Assembly (NCBI RefSeq): GCF_023078275.1
Contig: NC_062978.1
Location: forward strand, 5,532,585 to 5,596,584
DNA length: 64,000 bases
Source of the DNA: Leguminivora glycinivorella
Lineage: Eukaryota; Arthropoda; Insecta; Lepidoptera; Tortricidae
Direction: 5' to 3'
The notes beneath the pieces are model-generated. The model was not told the DNA's origin and ran no database searches. It was given only the letters and a program-made list of their open reading frames with translations. Of this stretch, positions 50,831 through 61,978 are shown one piece after another (the stretch's first letter is position 1; every line of letters begins with the position of its first letter). A program made the translations under genes and the position numbers.

Positions 50831-52369
50831 AATTCTTTTGTTCTAATAGTTAACAGCCAAATATAGTATAATAAATTTGTTGTATAGATATTGACGCTGA
50901 TCACGTAATTGTTTACTCTAGATAAACATAATTCCCAGGTTTTACCTCGGCATTGTTAGTATAGCAATTATTACTATGTGATCAACTCCAAAGACGCAAA
51001 AAATTGTCTTTTCAGCAGCCAATTTTTAATGTGAACCTAGAATAGGTTTGTCCCGATAAAATGTTTCCTACTTAATATGTTCACGTTGTAGACTTTTTAA
51101 AAGCATCCTGTATAAATTTATTCATATTTAATTATTCATTGAAAGGTAGGTAATTATTTAGGTAATTGTTTTCTTACCTGTTAAAATAAGGTAGTTATTA
51201 CTTCCCACGTAATAATTAATGCTTTGTGACGACGTGGCAGTATCCGACGATAATCTTATTAAATCTTATTAATAGCCGCAATTAATAACGATCGTTCTCA
51301 TTTCGGATATCAAATTCAATTACAGCACGGTTTGAGCCATCCGATAAATTAAATTTTATATTTGCTCAAACAGAAAACTCTTTCCTTGGAAATCGTTTAC
51401 CACTGCTATTAGGCTTAATTCAAAAATTAATTTAAACTTTTACAAGGTTGGCGAGCTCCGCCGTAAAGGCAATATCAATTTCATAATTTTAATTAAAAAA
51501 AACTAACTTCTCTGATGACAAAGTCGCGTACTTTTTTAATAACGGAAATGTTCGGTGGCCGCGCGCCGCGGGGGTGGTATTCTGTAGCGAATTTACGCCA
51601 ATTAAAGCTGGAACACACTATCACACTATTCAAATTCGCCGTACAATAAATACACATTGTCGGCGATGCGACGACATGCTTGCAATTATACCGCGTTTCA
51701 ATAGAGTATTTGCGCCGTGACGGCCTGGGGGTGGTCTGAAGATTTAAACTTACATTTTAATGAAAATTACGCCATGTCGGTAGATACAATTTGCCCGACT
51801 CGTTTGCGCAAATACAGGTGTATTATTACGTAAGTACTATAACAAAGTTACATTATTTATTAAAATAAAGTTCCTCAGATTAAGCAAAGAATATACCATC
51901 AGATAGCCCTGTGAGCTGTGACTATATCCGATACCTATATGCTCGCCACACGGTAACAGGTCTATCGTTTCTCGTTTCCTATAGATACCTATAAACCAGA
52001 TATTTTAGTGTCAAAAATGATTATGTTTTGTTACTTTTCATAGGTACTGATAGATCGGTATTATATCTTAGAAGCATGCAATGTTATTGAAACCGTTAAT
52101 TAAATCAATTTTCAAGTTCCTTAATCAAACAAAGGAGCAAATGAAACAAAATTAATTAAATGTGGATTTCCGTAAAGTAATTTCCGGTTCTCTAAATAAC
52201 AAAGCATAAAGGTGTACCTGTACATTCATTATTAGAAACAAACTAGTTACGAAATAATTACCAAGTCACAATTTAGTTAAAACAAATGTTTAGTATGCCG
52301 ACAATTAAATTACACCAGCAGGCGTGCTCGTTAAGTTTTTACATGCGTTAATAGTGATGTCCCAAAACT
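50831..52369. other. Unique non-coding stretch
   Basis: No gene or repeat family. 51200-51800 has mixed composition with CGGTGGCCGCGCGCCGCGGG near 51554 and several AATTAAATTTTA-type words. Candidate host non-coding element by exclusion only. Confidence 0.4.
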
Positions 52370-52500
52370 CCCGAATAGTGGTCTTGGCCGAATATATTCG
52401 GCTCTCTACTTGACCGAATACGGAATATTCGGCTCCTTCTCTCGGCCTGTCACCTGAATATTAGGCGGTCGAATATTTGGCGTGACATTCGTATGTTTAT
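52370..52500. mobile_element. hAT-like MITE fragment, GCCGAATATTCGGC type
   Basis: GATGTCCCAAAACTCCCGAA followed by repeated CCGAATA / TATTCGG words. A related segment is at 53128-53285. Confidence 0.5.
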
Positions 52501-52574
52501 TATTTAGAGTGATATTTATTATAAAAACTTTGCTGACAAAGAACAGGGTTCGACAAGGTTTAAATTTTGTTGCT
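52501..52574. other. Short spacer
   Basis: Nothing recognised. Confidence 0.4.
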
Positions 52575-52692
52575 CAGACAGACAAGCACAGTCGCACGAT
52601 AAATGATAAAACATCAGGCCGTTCCGTATCGAACTTACAAATAGTGATGCCCTGATGTTTTATCATTTATCGCGCGACCATGCTTGCCTGCC
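52575..52692. mobile_element. Foldback element 'GGTCGCGCGATA', copy 2
   Basis: CAGACAGACAAGCACAGTCG, then CGATAAATGATAAAACATCA and its complement, ending CGCGCGACCATGCTTGCCTG. Same family as 17012 and 59992. Confidence 0.8.
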
Positions 52693-53127
52693 AGAATTAA
52701 TTAATGTCAATAGTTACAGTTAATGTAAATCGTCACCACGATAAAAATACATTTATTTGAAATTAAAAAGTTCTCAAAATAGGCTTTCTTGTATCACAAA
52801 TTTGCAAAAATATTTTTATATAGTAAATATAGTACCTAACGTTGGCGCTAATTCTTATTGTATTTTTGTTTTACCTTTAGTTAGGTATAAAAAAATTTCA
52901 GTATTGATCTTTCAGTAAAATTCGTTCGAATACCATGCATGTTTTTTTTTTTCTTACTCTTATGTGTTTATTTGTTATGCTTTTATGTATTTTTAGTTAC
53001 TCAGTGCTTTGGTTTTTACTGTCATACTGTATATGTAATACTGGCACACTGTGTAATGTATTTGAAAAAAAAAAAAAGATAAACGATATAACGTCAGACC
53101 GTCATTTTCCCACTATTTGTAAGGGGA
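52693..53127. other. Non-coding stretch
   Basis: AT-rich; GATAAACGATATAACGTCAG and CACTATTTGTAAGGGGATAG at 53078-53128 are a degraded half of the GGTCGCGCGATA family. Confidence 0.45.
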
Positions 53128-53285
53128 TAGGGATGCACCGATGCGATAAAGTTTATTCAACTAGTATGCTACGCCCGCAGATGTTTGGCAAAATGGCCGA
53201 ATAGGCCAAATACCGAATCTTGGGCCAAATTGCCGAATTTCGGCTAACGGGCCGAATAGGCCGAAAACCGAATAGTTGTCGAATT
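53128..53285. mobile_element. hAT-like MITE fragment, GGGATGCACCGATGC type
   Basis: It starts AGGGATGCACCGATGCGATA and is full of GGCCGAATAGGCC / GGCCGAAAACCGAATA words, as in hAT-derived elements with clustered subterminal motifs. Confidence 0.5.
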
Positions 53286-54224
53286 CATGAAATCTCTAGT
53301 TATTAATGCAAAACCCGCATTTGGTTAAATCTAATTAGTGCCCGCATAATGGAATATCGCAGCGGTGCAATCAGGCCCGTGCTTAATTAATAATAAGTGA
53401 CCGACGACTAAAACTAAATATATTATCTATGCATCGTGGTAAAAGGGCTTATGGCGTGAAATAAAATTTTCAGCTCTTAATTGCATTTTCGGAAACCAAA
53501 ATACCAGTGCTCAACACGTCAATGCCCAGTAGATGACACCTTTTTGCCACATCAAATCGAAAGTTGCATCTACTGTGAGTGCTGGTACTTGAACCTTACT
53601 ATAGATAGAGTGGACCTTGGCTTCCGACATGAAACCTGGCCCGAACATGTGGATACAAATTATCTCTAGATACGACATACATGTGACATAAAAGTATGTG
53701 TGCATGGAGTTCATTTCTGACGTGCGTAATGTTCGAATAGGGCCGACAAACAAATACATACTTCTTCATCCTAAGCTTGTCCAATTTTTGCAGCGCAGCT
53801 TGCTGAAATATTTTTGAAAATTCACAAATATTTAAAGGCAATATTCCAATTTGGTATAAATATCTGAGCGTACGCGTGGTACCATTGCGAACGCCTAAGG
53901 ATCCTAATGACTATTTGAAAATTAGTAAGTTTGTGCATAAGCCCATTTACCATGCAGCCAAATATATGAATATACAGAACAGCTGTAACCGCAATCATTA
54001 TACAAATCCATTAGTACCGCACGTTAGAACTCGATGCGATATCACGTTTCCGCGTCGACTTATATATTACTTTAAAAGGACATGGCAAATCTAAAATGGT
54101 GTCCAATAACACCGCAATGCACGGATGTGAGCCAAGCGTGCAGTCTATGCGTCCAATCGCACGCGATGCGAACTCGTCAACGAATCGTGTTGTAGCTTTC
54201 CATCAAATGAGAATGTTCAGTTGA
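53286..54224. other. Non-coding stretch
   Basis: No gene supported. 53505-53605 carries two inverted copies of the dispersed TCTACTGG / GCTGGTACTT motif. Confidence 0.4.
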
Positions 54225-54420
54225 GGACTGGTCTGGCCTAGTCGGTAGCTCGGTAGTGATGCCTAGTGCTACGCTGCGGTCCTGGGTTCGAATCCCGGTG
54301 TGCACAGATATTTGTTCCTGAGTCATGGATGTTGATGGACGTCGTTGTCTGAATAACCCACAACACAAACCTTCTTGAGCTTACCGTGGGACTCAGTCAA
54401 TCTGTCTGTGTTATTTATTG
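54225..54420 (+). mobile_element. tRNA-derived SINE, internally deleted copy
   Basis: GACTGGTCTGGCCTAGTCGG (A box), GGTTCGAATCCCGG (B box near 54286), GTTCCTGAGTCATGGATG and GAGCTTACCGTGGGACTCAG. It lacks the TATATAAATATT middle seen at 17597. Confidence 0.85.
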
Positions 54421-55761
54421 ATTGCCTTATCCTTACTTGTGAAATCTTCGCGTTTCCGTAATGAATTCGGACACGGATTCCGTTTTTAATTTACGTTATT
54501 CGCGGTGTTCTTTCGTGAGAATAGTATAATTAATTAAAGATGATTGCTATCGCAATCTTTATGGCAATTAGTGTTTGATTGGCTTGGCTAAAGCAAGTGT
54601 AGAAAACTGACGATCCTTTCGTCGTTACTTTTGTTGCGTTCATTTTAAATTCTACGGGCATAATGTAGGAAGGGCAGGAGATTGAAAACCCTTTTATTCT
54701 GACTACTTATTCCAAGGATTTATACAAATTCGTTCTTAATCATGAGACCATGCGCTGCCTCTGCGGCCCTATCATAATCTGGAAATTGCTGGATCTGCCG
54801 GGCAAGCACTTTATTTCTATACTGGGCCAGCTGATACGAGTACCCTGGACACCCTGTCATAGTTGATAAATCTGCAACTTTAACTAATATACGACTGACA
54901 CTTAATAAGACATAAAACCACGGATTATTAATAATTTACTAACGTAACAGATTCCTCACTTTCCCGCAAAACGACAAATACCTACGCTTTATTTAACTAA
55001 AAACTACGCGTAAATAATAGGTACGCGCCACCATGCGACTGTATACACTAGTAGGTACGCGCCATGCGACTATACACAGGTGGGCGCGTGGTGCCTCTCG
55101 GCCACTTGTTACCTCGAGGCAACTGCTAGCAGGTAGAATGATTCGATGTATTTTCAAGACAAAATTGAGTTCGTTTTACTTTCAATTTCTCAATTTCAAA
55201 GGATTAAATGATAAATATTGTTTAATGGGCCTAAAGTACAAGATATTAGGAACTTAAATTTACTGCATTTATGAGAGTGAGCTTATCAAATTGTACATAA
55301 TAAGATCTCCGAAATCAGTGCTTCACGCGGTTTTTCCTAAACGAGCATCAGAAAAAAAATATTACCAATTGAATAAGCTTTTTCTTTCATATGTTTTTTG
55401 TTTAACCTACGGTTAATAACATGTTCTAACTGAAACAAGGACTGTTTTTTAGTATGGGTAAAGTGTACAATTTTATCGTTGAATATTGCGCATTTTACAA
55501 TATATCGCCATTTTTTGTCATAGCGCTCTTAACGCGCAACCGCGAGCGAGTGACATAGGCCTGATAATACTGACTCACGCACCATTAGCTCAAGAATATT
55601 ATTAAGCCATTAAGGCCGTCGAAGAAAATTCAGAAACTATTAAAAAATACATATTTAGCACGCATTCTGCGTTATCTCGAGTCTGTAATTGGCGTGGCAT
55701 TTACAAGAATAGTCGGAGATGGAGATAGCGAGTTAATTGTACGCAGTCAACGATTGTAAAT
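54421..55761. other. Non-coding stretch with a small tandem duplication
   Basis: TAGGTACGCGCCA + CCATGCGACTGTATACAC recurs as TAGGTACGCGCCATGCGAC + TATACAC (55019-55078). No gene supported. Confidence 0.45.
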
Positions 55762-55890
55762 TGTACACTCAACAACACAGATGTGAAGACAAAGTGCCAA
55801 ATATGTGTATACAGAACTTCATTATCTGTACATTAAGGTGTGTATACATGTTTTAGGCACTTTGTTCACATCTGTGTTGTTGATTGTACA
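55762..55890. mobile_element. 129-bp foldback MITE
   Basis: TGTACACTCAACAACACAGA + TGTGAAGACAAAGTGCC is mirrored by GGCACTTTGTTCACA + TCTGTGTTGTTGATTGTACA. Confidence 0.88.
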
Positions 55891-56269
55891 GAATTGCAAC
55901 CCGCGTCACGACGGCTCATTACGATAGCGCGCTGAAACGATTTAATTCAAATTTATACATTTTAAGACTTAAAGGGACTATCTTTTCATACAAACGTAGT
56001 TTAGTTATAGTTTCCATTTTCTTCACTGAATATATTTATATTATAAAAAATATTTACAATACAGTTGTACTATTAACTGCGGCTATGCTCTTATGTTTGA
56101 GTTTTCGAATTATTATTATAAGCATTCTAAATTGTTATACAACCCGTTTTTCGCTTCTACTTTTTTGTAGGTATTAATAAAAAAACTGATAAAAGACCAA
56201 CTTAGCCTTCGTAAATACCTACGAGTATACGTCAAATTATGCAAACAATAATTTCATGTCATATTCTAA
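55891..56269. other. Non-coding stretch
   Basis: A 97-codon open frame (55884-56177) has hydrophobic AT-rich translation typical of chance frames; not called. Confidence 0.45.
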
Positions 56270-56412
56270 TCTACCTTCGGGTTGGAAGGTCAGATGGCAG
56301 TCGCTTTCGTAAAAATTAGTGCTTACGCCAAATCTTGGGATTAGTTGTCAAAGCGGACCCCAGGCTTCCATGAGCCGTGGTAAATGCCGGGATAACACAA
56401 GGAGGATGATGA
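56270..56412 (+). mobile_element. LINE 3' UTR fragment (RTE-like tail)
   Basis: GGTTGGAAGGTCAGATGGCA, AGTTGTCAAAGCGGACCCC and AATGCCGGGATAAC, ending GGAGGATGATGA. I recall this phrase (CGGACCC..., GGGATAA..., GATGATGA tail) from a common lepidopteran LINE 3' end. Confidence 0.6.
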
Positions 56413-56798
56413 CTCTAATCTACCTAATACCTGCACACAGTAATACCTGATGTATGAGTTATTAGCATATCCAATTCTCAAGCCAATGAACGAAAGCGTG
56501 CAGCCAATACAATTCCGATATAATGTAGGTCCGTCAAATATAAATAGGAGAATAAAGCCCCCGGAATTTAATTGAATACGAGGAATGTTTGCAGTGTTTG
56601 CACTCGCATGGTTTAATGGCAATGCGATCGTATGCAGATATAATCGCCCTTCATGACTGTTTGTCCGTCAAGCTACACTTGATCTCTTGGTCAGTTTATA
56701 AGAGCTAGTCTTTCAATTTTTTTATACCTCAATAACAGCTTATCTTGTTCAGTCCATAAAAATAAGGGTTCTAGGTTTTTGTTGGATATTTTTAGACC
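56413..56798. other. Non-coding stretch
   Basis: Nothing recognised. Confidence 0.4.
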
Positions 56799-56874
56799 CA
56801 GCATTGCCGCGAGAGTATGTCGCCGCGAGATAGACTACCCGTCCTTATGTCATTAATACAGTTAGAAGAAAACG
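56799..56874 (-). mobile_element. MITE 'TAGCACATGATTGCCGCGG', half copy
   Basis: CATTGCCGCGAGAGTATGTC + GCCGCGAGATAGACTACCC + TTATGTCATTAATACAGTTA matches half of the elements at 58666 and 59023, in reverse. The outer TAGCACATG end is missing. Confidence 0.75.
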
Positions 56875-57682
56875 TTTTACTCTTCAACGCGCAGCTAATT
56901 GGCGCCGAATCAAACATTACCTATTGCTGTGACAAAGGCACAGACACGCCACACTTTACAGTGAATTTGAAAAGCTAACTTTTGTGCCTTCCTACGCTAG
57001 GCAATGCCTGTCCCGTAGGAAATCAAATTACAATTAACCGAGTTACAATTACAGACGCGAATTAGTACAGAAATATAATAGATTTGCTTACATATCTAAG
57101 TTCTAATTGTCCAAAACATCACATCACACCTATGCTAACCACCGTTGTATTAATTAACAGACTCAAAATCATCAGGGTTTATATTCTTTAATTTTCCTCG
57201 AATTATATAAATAAACAGTAAGTAATCTGAAATAGCAAAAGGCCATCGCTAGTCCCGGAAGTTTCCGTAAGAAAGGACTTTCAGAACAAAAGGTCATTAC
57301 AGATTCCATTTAGATCTCATGTTTAGAAGCGAATTCGCCGGGAAATTAGAAAATTAATTTAAAGTTAGTAGAGTAGTGCGGCGAGAGAAATCGCGGGACG
57401 TATCCCAGTCAACGGAGCTTAATTGTGTAGTTCAACTCGATAAGGGTATTTTTTTTAAATGTTGAACCATTGAATTCGTGTATTTGTTTTAATATTTTGT
57501 CCAGTACTGGGTATTTTAATGATTATATAATATTTAATTGAAAATTAGTCAATTCCACTTCATCAAATTTTTTATCGATAGTACTTCAAAATAGCATTTT
57601 GCCCTTTTTCTGTATCTGTTCGAGTGATGAAATCTAACGCTCACTATAAAAAGAAACGGCTCCTTGGGTTAATATTATAGCT
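56875..57682. other. Non-coding stretch
   Basis: No gene, RNA or repeat recognised. Confidence 0.4.
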
Positions 57683-57742
57683 AAATATTATAGGACATTC
57701 TTACACAGCTTGACTGAGTCCCACGGTAAGCTCAAGAAGGCT
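57683..57742 (-). mobile_element. SINE 3' fragment
   Basis: The complement reads AGCCTTCTTGAGCTTACCGT to TGTAAGAATGTCCTATAATA, the SINE tail region. Confidence 0.75.
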
Positions 57743-57831
57743 AATATCATCCAAAATTAGCATTACATGTTCTATTTCGTTAGGTAATATATATTATGCT
57801 CTGAGAACTATATTTAAATTGAACCAAAATA
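57743..57831. other. Short spacer
   Basis: Nothing recognised. Confidence 0.4.
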
Positions 57832-58062
57832 TTTTTTTCAGTACAGATGGTGTTTTTTTACGCACTAGTGCGAGAAGTGGTTCATTATATGCCAGGTCGG
57901 ACTTCGGAGGCTCATCTGTACTGAAAAACGTCGTACGATACACGTGCGAAAAGGAAATTCGTAACTCGTGTCGATTTAAAACACTCCCTTCGGTCGTGTT
58001 TTAATTTATCGCTACTCGTTTCGAACTTCCTTTTTTACGCACTTGTATCGTAATGTACTATT
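57832..58062 (-). mobile_element. MITE 'AATAGTACATTACGATAC', copy 2 (one end missing)
   Basis: TTTTTCAGTACAGATGGTGT to CACTCCCTTCGGTCGTGT and TTGTATCGTAATGTACTATT. The right terminal repeat is present; the left end is replaced by unrelated DNA. Confidence 0.8.
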
Positions 58063-58665
58063 TCTAAGAACGGCTATTTTTTTCTTCAAGGAGCTACTGG
58101 TGCCCTCGGAAAGTTTTCAAAGTTTTCCAAAGTAATTCTGTATAATTTTGTATGGGACCATTTTGTATGGGACCTTACATATTCGATTCCATGCGAAATC
58201 AAAAATTCCTCTTAAAAAAAATGTTTCCGCCGCGCCGTTCTTTGAAAACTTTTCTCAATATTCACACCTCTGCGACTGGCGTACGCCGCGTCGCGCCGAA
58301 ATAGCAATATTATGCTCGCACCATTGTCGCTCCTCTCACGCCAAAATAAATTACTTTTCATCCATTTCCGGGTTTCTTTTCATCCCGCCTTAATACGGCG
58401 CCGGCCGTGTTGGCTGCATTAATACTGCCCGGGCAGTTCGGTAGCCAAGACTCTATCAAATTCCCGGCCCGGTAATAAAACGAAAATAATACGCTTCTCC
58501 CACCAGCCGATATTTATGTGCCCACCACATATTAACTCACCTTTTATTGGTTTACCGTATGAAGGTAATTGGTTCCCCGCTATTGCGAATAAAATTACAT
58601 GGTAAGTCTTTATCCGATATTTAATATTGGAATAAACCGCTGAAGGCCGTGGCTCTCAGCACCCC
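58063..58665. other. Unique, partly GC-rich non-coding stretch
   Basis: TTTTGTATGGGACC occurs twice at 58146-58174. 58240-58620 is mixed-composition and repeat-free (GCCGTGTTGGCTGCATTAAT, TTCCCGGCCCGGTAATAAAA) and looks like host unique DNA. The 81-codon frame is not supported. Confidence 0.4.
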
Positions 58666-58792
58666 TAGCACATGATTGCCGCGGGAGTATGTCGCCGCGA
58701 GATAGATCACACGTCTTCTTCTAATCGTATTAATGACATAAGGACGGGTAGTCTATCTCGCGGCGAGATACTCTCGTGGCAATCATGTGCTA
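58666..58792. mobile_element. MITE 'TAGCACATGATTGCCGCGG', copy 1
   Basis: TAGCACATGATTGCCGCGGG and GTGGCAATCATGTGCTA are the ends. AGTATGTCGCCGCGAGATAG is mirrored by CTATCTCGCGGCGAGATACT. The centre is GACATAAGGACGGG. Confidence 0.9.
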
Positions 58793-58834
58793 ACCCTGCA
58801 GAGCTTGGTACTCCGATCGAAGGTTAGAGAGATT

Positions 58835-58965
58835 TTAACACTTTCGAAACCGGGCTCTACGCGGCGCTACGACATTTTCGCTACATACGGGGAAACCCAA
58901 GTAATCGGCTACGCTTCTACGAGCGGTGTACCCGACAGTCGGGTTCTTGGTAGCGAAAGTGTTAA
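58835..58965. mobile_element. Foldback MITE 'TTAACACTTTCG'
   Basis: TTAACACTTTCG at 58835 and CGAAAGTGTTAA ending at 58965. GC-rich centre with CGGGCTCTACGCGGCGC and CCCGACAGTCGGG. It lies between the two twin MITEs. Confidence 0.75.
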
Positions 58966-59022
58966 ACTCTCAGATTTTGCGCTCAACTTATGAATATTTT
59001 AGTGATGAAAGCACAGTAGGCC

Positions 59023-59149
59023 TAGCACATGATTGCCGAGAGAGTATGTCGCCGCGAGATAGATCACACGTCTTGTTCTAACTGTATTAATGACATAAGG
59101 ACGGGTAGTCTATCTCGCGGCGACATACTCCCGCGGCAATCATGTGCTA
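59023..59149. mobile_element. MITE 'TAGCACATGATTGCCGCGG', copy 2
   Basis: Same length, 127 bp, and same direction as copy 1, differing by only a few bases (for example GCCGAGAGAG against GCCGCGGGAG near the left end). Confidence 0.9.
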
Positions 59150-59780
59150 ACCCTGCTGATGTCATATATACCATAGATCAAGCAAACGTATCTACTTAGC
59201 GTGTCAAATTAATTCAGTAAAATCCACTGAGTTGTCCGTCTTTCCTCGCAGCTTGCAGCTTTCGGGCGTCAATTTTTGTAAGTTGAAGTCAACTAAAACA
59301 TAATAAATGCCTCGTTACGTGATATTTCATTGCAACAACACAAAAATAATGAACACTCAAGAGCCTGAGACATATTTAAAGTAACAACTTCAGTGACACG
59401 CTCGGCCGCCGTATAAATAAGCAGATGGACTTGTTTCTTATATCTGATGAAAGGGTAGGTAGTATATGTGAGAGTTAGTGTATGTTCACTTTATTAAAAT
59501 CTGACTTATTTATCTGACAACCCTCAAGCGGTTTAGACAGTGTAAAATCGACCCATCTGCATCATAAGTATATTCTCAAAGACGAGATTTCTTATGCAAG
59601 ATCAAAAGCTCGATAAGAAACTAAATGGAGTCTTTGAATTTGGAATAATTAATTGGTTATTCTATATGCTTTTGTAACAGTAGTATAATCCAAGATGCAT
59701 GTAACCAACACCGTAGAGTTTGCGTATTTTCCAGCTTGCTGGCCTTAAATATTGGTAAATTTAAACGGGCAACCTGTCCC
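59150..59780. other. Non-coding stretch
   Basis: Nothing recognised. Confidence 0.4.
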
Positions 59781-59933
59781 CGTAGCCGAATGACATTTCT
59801 TCGGCGCGGAACGCCACCAAAACGCCGCAGAAGTGTAGTCTGGCTGGTGCAGTAATACGCAAGAGCGATAGAGATAGATAGCTACGAAAGATTATCGTGA
59901 GCGTTTCGTGAGCGTTTGTGCATTCGGCTTCGC
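59781..59933. mobile_element. GACAGAGCCAG-type foldback MITE, copy
   Basis: CGTAGCCGAATGACATTTCT and TTTGTGCATTCGGCTTCG are the ends. GCGATAGAGATAGATAGCTA inside. Related to 34467. Confidence 0.75.
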
Positions 59934-59991
59934 ATACAGGATGCTGCTAGAATCTCAAGGCGATCGCATCGCGAGGGCTGGCGTGATGCTC

Positions 59992-60247
59992 AGGTAGGCA
60001 AGTATGGTCGATAAATAATCAGGTGCCATAGCCGAATGGCATTTCTGCGACCCGAAACGAAAAAGAAACGCCGCAAAAGGTAGTCTGGTTCTGTCGCGCC
60101 AATAAGGATGAGAGATAGAGATAGATATCTACTAGCGTTTCGTTTCGTGAGCGTTTCGTGAGCTACGCACCCTGGCCGTCTCTATCCCACTTACAAATAG
60201 TTCGGCCTGATATTTTATCATTTATCGCGCGACCATGCTTGCCTGGC
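59992..60247. mobile_element. Foldback element 'GGTCGCGCGATA', copy 3, with nested MITE
   Basis: The left arm AGGTAGGCAAGTATGGTCGA + TAAATAATCAGG ends at about 60022. The right part GGCCGTCTCTATCCCACTTA + CGCGCGACCATGCTTGCCTG resumes at 60174. The gap holds the MITE below. Confidence 0.75.
60029..60169. mobile_element. GACAGAGCCAG-type foldback MITE, nested copy
   Basis: ATAGCCGAATGGCATTTCTG at the left; CGTTTCGTGAGCGTTTCGTG + AGCTACGCACC at the right; TGGTTCTGTCGCGCCAATAA inside. Confidence 0.75.
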
Positions 60248-60701
60248 TGGACGCGTAAAGTGGCATACTCATTTTGAGTCATCGCGCCACCATCGCGCCA
60301 ACAAAGTGTCTCTTTCTTGGTCATATTTATAACAACAACATTTTGCACACTAGGTAGTTATTTGAAAGCGTTAGCGCAATAACTATATGAGTTTTAAGAG
60401 CTTACAGAAGCTTCGAAAGCCACATGCATCTTTTACTCCAAATAAGGCATAATTACACTGACTGAGAAAAATGCCCACAATTCGCTAAACTTCCTAGTAG
60501 GCTTTAGTTTAGTCTACTGCATCGATAATATCGAACCATTGGAACGGGCCCCGTAATTACGCCATTACACCTGGAATGGGCATAACAGCGCGACGTCGCG
60601 TTCTTCGAAGTACTTCGATTGTGGTTACGATGACATGCTGCGGACAAGAAAAGTGCGTTTTATGAGCGTCCCGTTTACTACAACTTGGACAAATAGCATA
60701 C
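60248..60701. other. Non-coding stretch
   Basis: Nothing recognised. Confidence 0.4.
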
Positions 60702-60853
60702 ATATCGTCACTACTTTAAAAAAAAACTTGTATCTTCGTCTGTCAGTGAAAAGAAAACTGTAGTAAGTATGTATAGAATGCATATGACTTACTGCGTTTT
60801 AACTTTGAGAAGCAGCGTGAGATACGAGATTTTTTCAAAGTAGTGACGATATT
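60702..60853. mobile_element. MITE 'ATATCGTCACTACTTT', copy 2
   Basis: ATATCGTCACTACTTTAAAA and AAAGTAGTGACGATATT. Very close to 46100-46257 apart from a short deletion near the centre. Confidence 0.9.
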
Positions 60854-61026
60854 GTACTGCTTCAGAGTTATCGAGTATCCTATACCTAGGGTCGGGGGTG
60901 CAAACACGGTGCAAATCACCTCGTATTATAATTTCATTATACAATATACGCTATTTATAATCCGTTTCCGTAATTTTTCATTCAACCATTGCAACCGAAA
61001 CAATGGTTACTTATTAAAATGTAGTA
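60854..61026. other. Non-coding spacer
   Basis: Nothing recognised. Confidence 0.4.
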
Positions 61027-61133
61027 GGTATGTACATATATTTATGTTGTCTGGGTACCCACAAAACTAGTCTTCTTGAACTTATCGTGGGACTCAGTTA
61101 ATCTGTATAAGAACGTCCTATAATATTTCCTTT
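61027..61133 (+). mobile_element. SINE 3' fragment
   Basis: ATATATTTATGTTGTCTGGG, TTCTTGAACTTATCGTGGGA and AGAACGTCCTATAATATTT match the last third of the SINE; no tRNA-like head. Confidence 0.7.
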
Positions 61134-61315
61134 ACATATTTATGTATTCATAACAGAAGAAGTCCGGTTTCTCATCTATCCTGCTAGTTTTCGACCTATA
61201 CGTTTATGCATGCACATATTTTTCCTCAAATACATTAGCGTTGGTTATGTGGCAATTAAGCGCGCAATGTTTTCTTTTTATCGACTAAGCGGGTTTTTAT
61301 CGCAAGAATTTCCTA
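61134..61315. other. Non-coding spacer
   Basis: Nothing recognised. Confidence 0.4.
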
Positions 61316-61447
61316 CAGTCACCGTCAGAAATATCTAAGCGCTCGAGGTGTTCAAAACGTCTGATCGCGCACTCTAACGCCTTGTCGATATAGGCGTGTT
61401 CAGATATTGTGAGCACGTTGGCCGTTTAGATATTTCTGATCGCTGTT
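61316..61447. mobile_element. Imperfect foldback element
   Basis: ACAGTCACCGTCAGAAATAT + CTAAGCG pairs with CGTTTAGATATTTCTGATCG + CTGTT, with mismatches. Inner GAGGTGTTCA and GAGCACGTT words also roughly pair. Confidence 0.65.
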
Positions 61448-61756
61448 TAGGTAGATAGATAAGGAAGGGCTATTATTTGATTAAGGCATGGCATTTCAAA
61501 TACCCAACCGTCTTGGGAAACAAGAATCCTAGTAAATGGATAATAAACGTGAAATGGGCGTGAAGAGAATTGTCACAGTTAATACAATGACACGGGTAAT
61601 AATATTTAGTTAATCGATATGAAAGAAAACTTTATTATGACTTTTATAAGCAATAAAATTATTAAGTAAAAGTAGACAAACTTAAAAATTACTATGGTTG
61701 TTTAAAACTGTCGTCATTAGATTAACAAGAGGCTGGTAACTTGTTGGCGTTATTTA
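61448..61756. other. Non-coding stretch
   Basis: Nothing recognised. Confidence 0.4.
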
Positions 61757-61899
61757 GGGCCCATTTAGACGGTACGAGAACTCGCATACGAGTTTTTTAC
61801 ATTGCGGTATTTGATGGCTGTGCAAAATCGTATGTACCCTCAACATCCCGCAATGTAACTAAAATCGCATACGAGTTCGCACGCCGTCTAAATCAGGTC
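61757..61899. mobile_element. MITE 'GGGCCCATTTAGACGG'
   Basis: GGGCCCATTTAGACGG and CCGTCTAAATCAGGTC are the ends. AACTCGCATACGAGTTTTTT and ATCGCATACGAGTTCGCACG are repeated inside, and TACATTGCGG / CCGCAATGTA pair further in. I recall this as a lepidopteran MITE type. Confidence 0.75.
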
Positions 61900-61978
61900 T
61901 TAGTCAGGAACTGGGTAGTGAGAGGTCTTATTTTTTCTAGTAATTATAAGAAAAATACATCTAAAATGCTGCCCATTT

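Noticed and set aside
52935..53204. 89-codon frame starting with a hydrophobic run
   Set aside because: The apparent membrane segment comes from T-rich codons in an AT-rich region, and the rest runs into MITE sequence.
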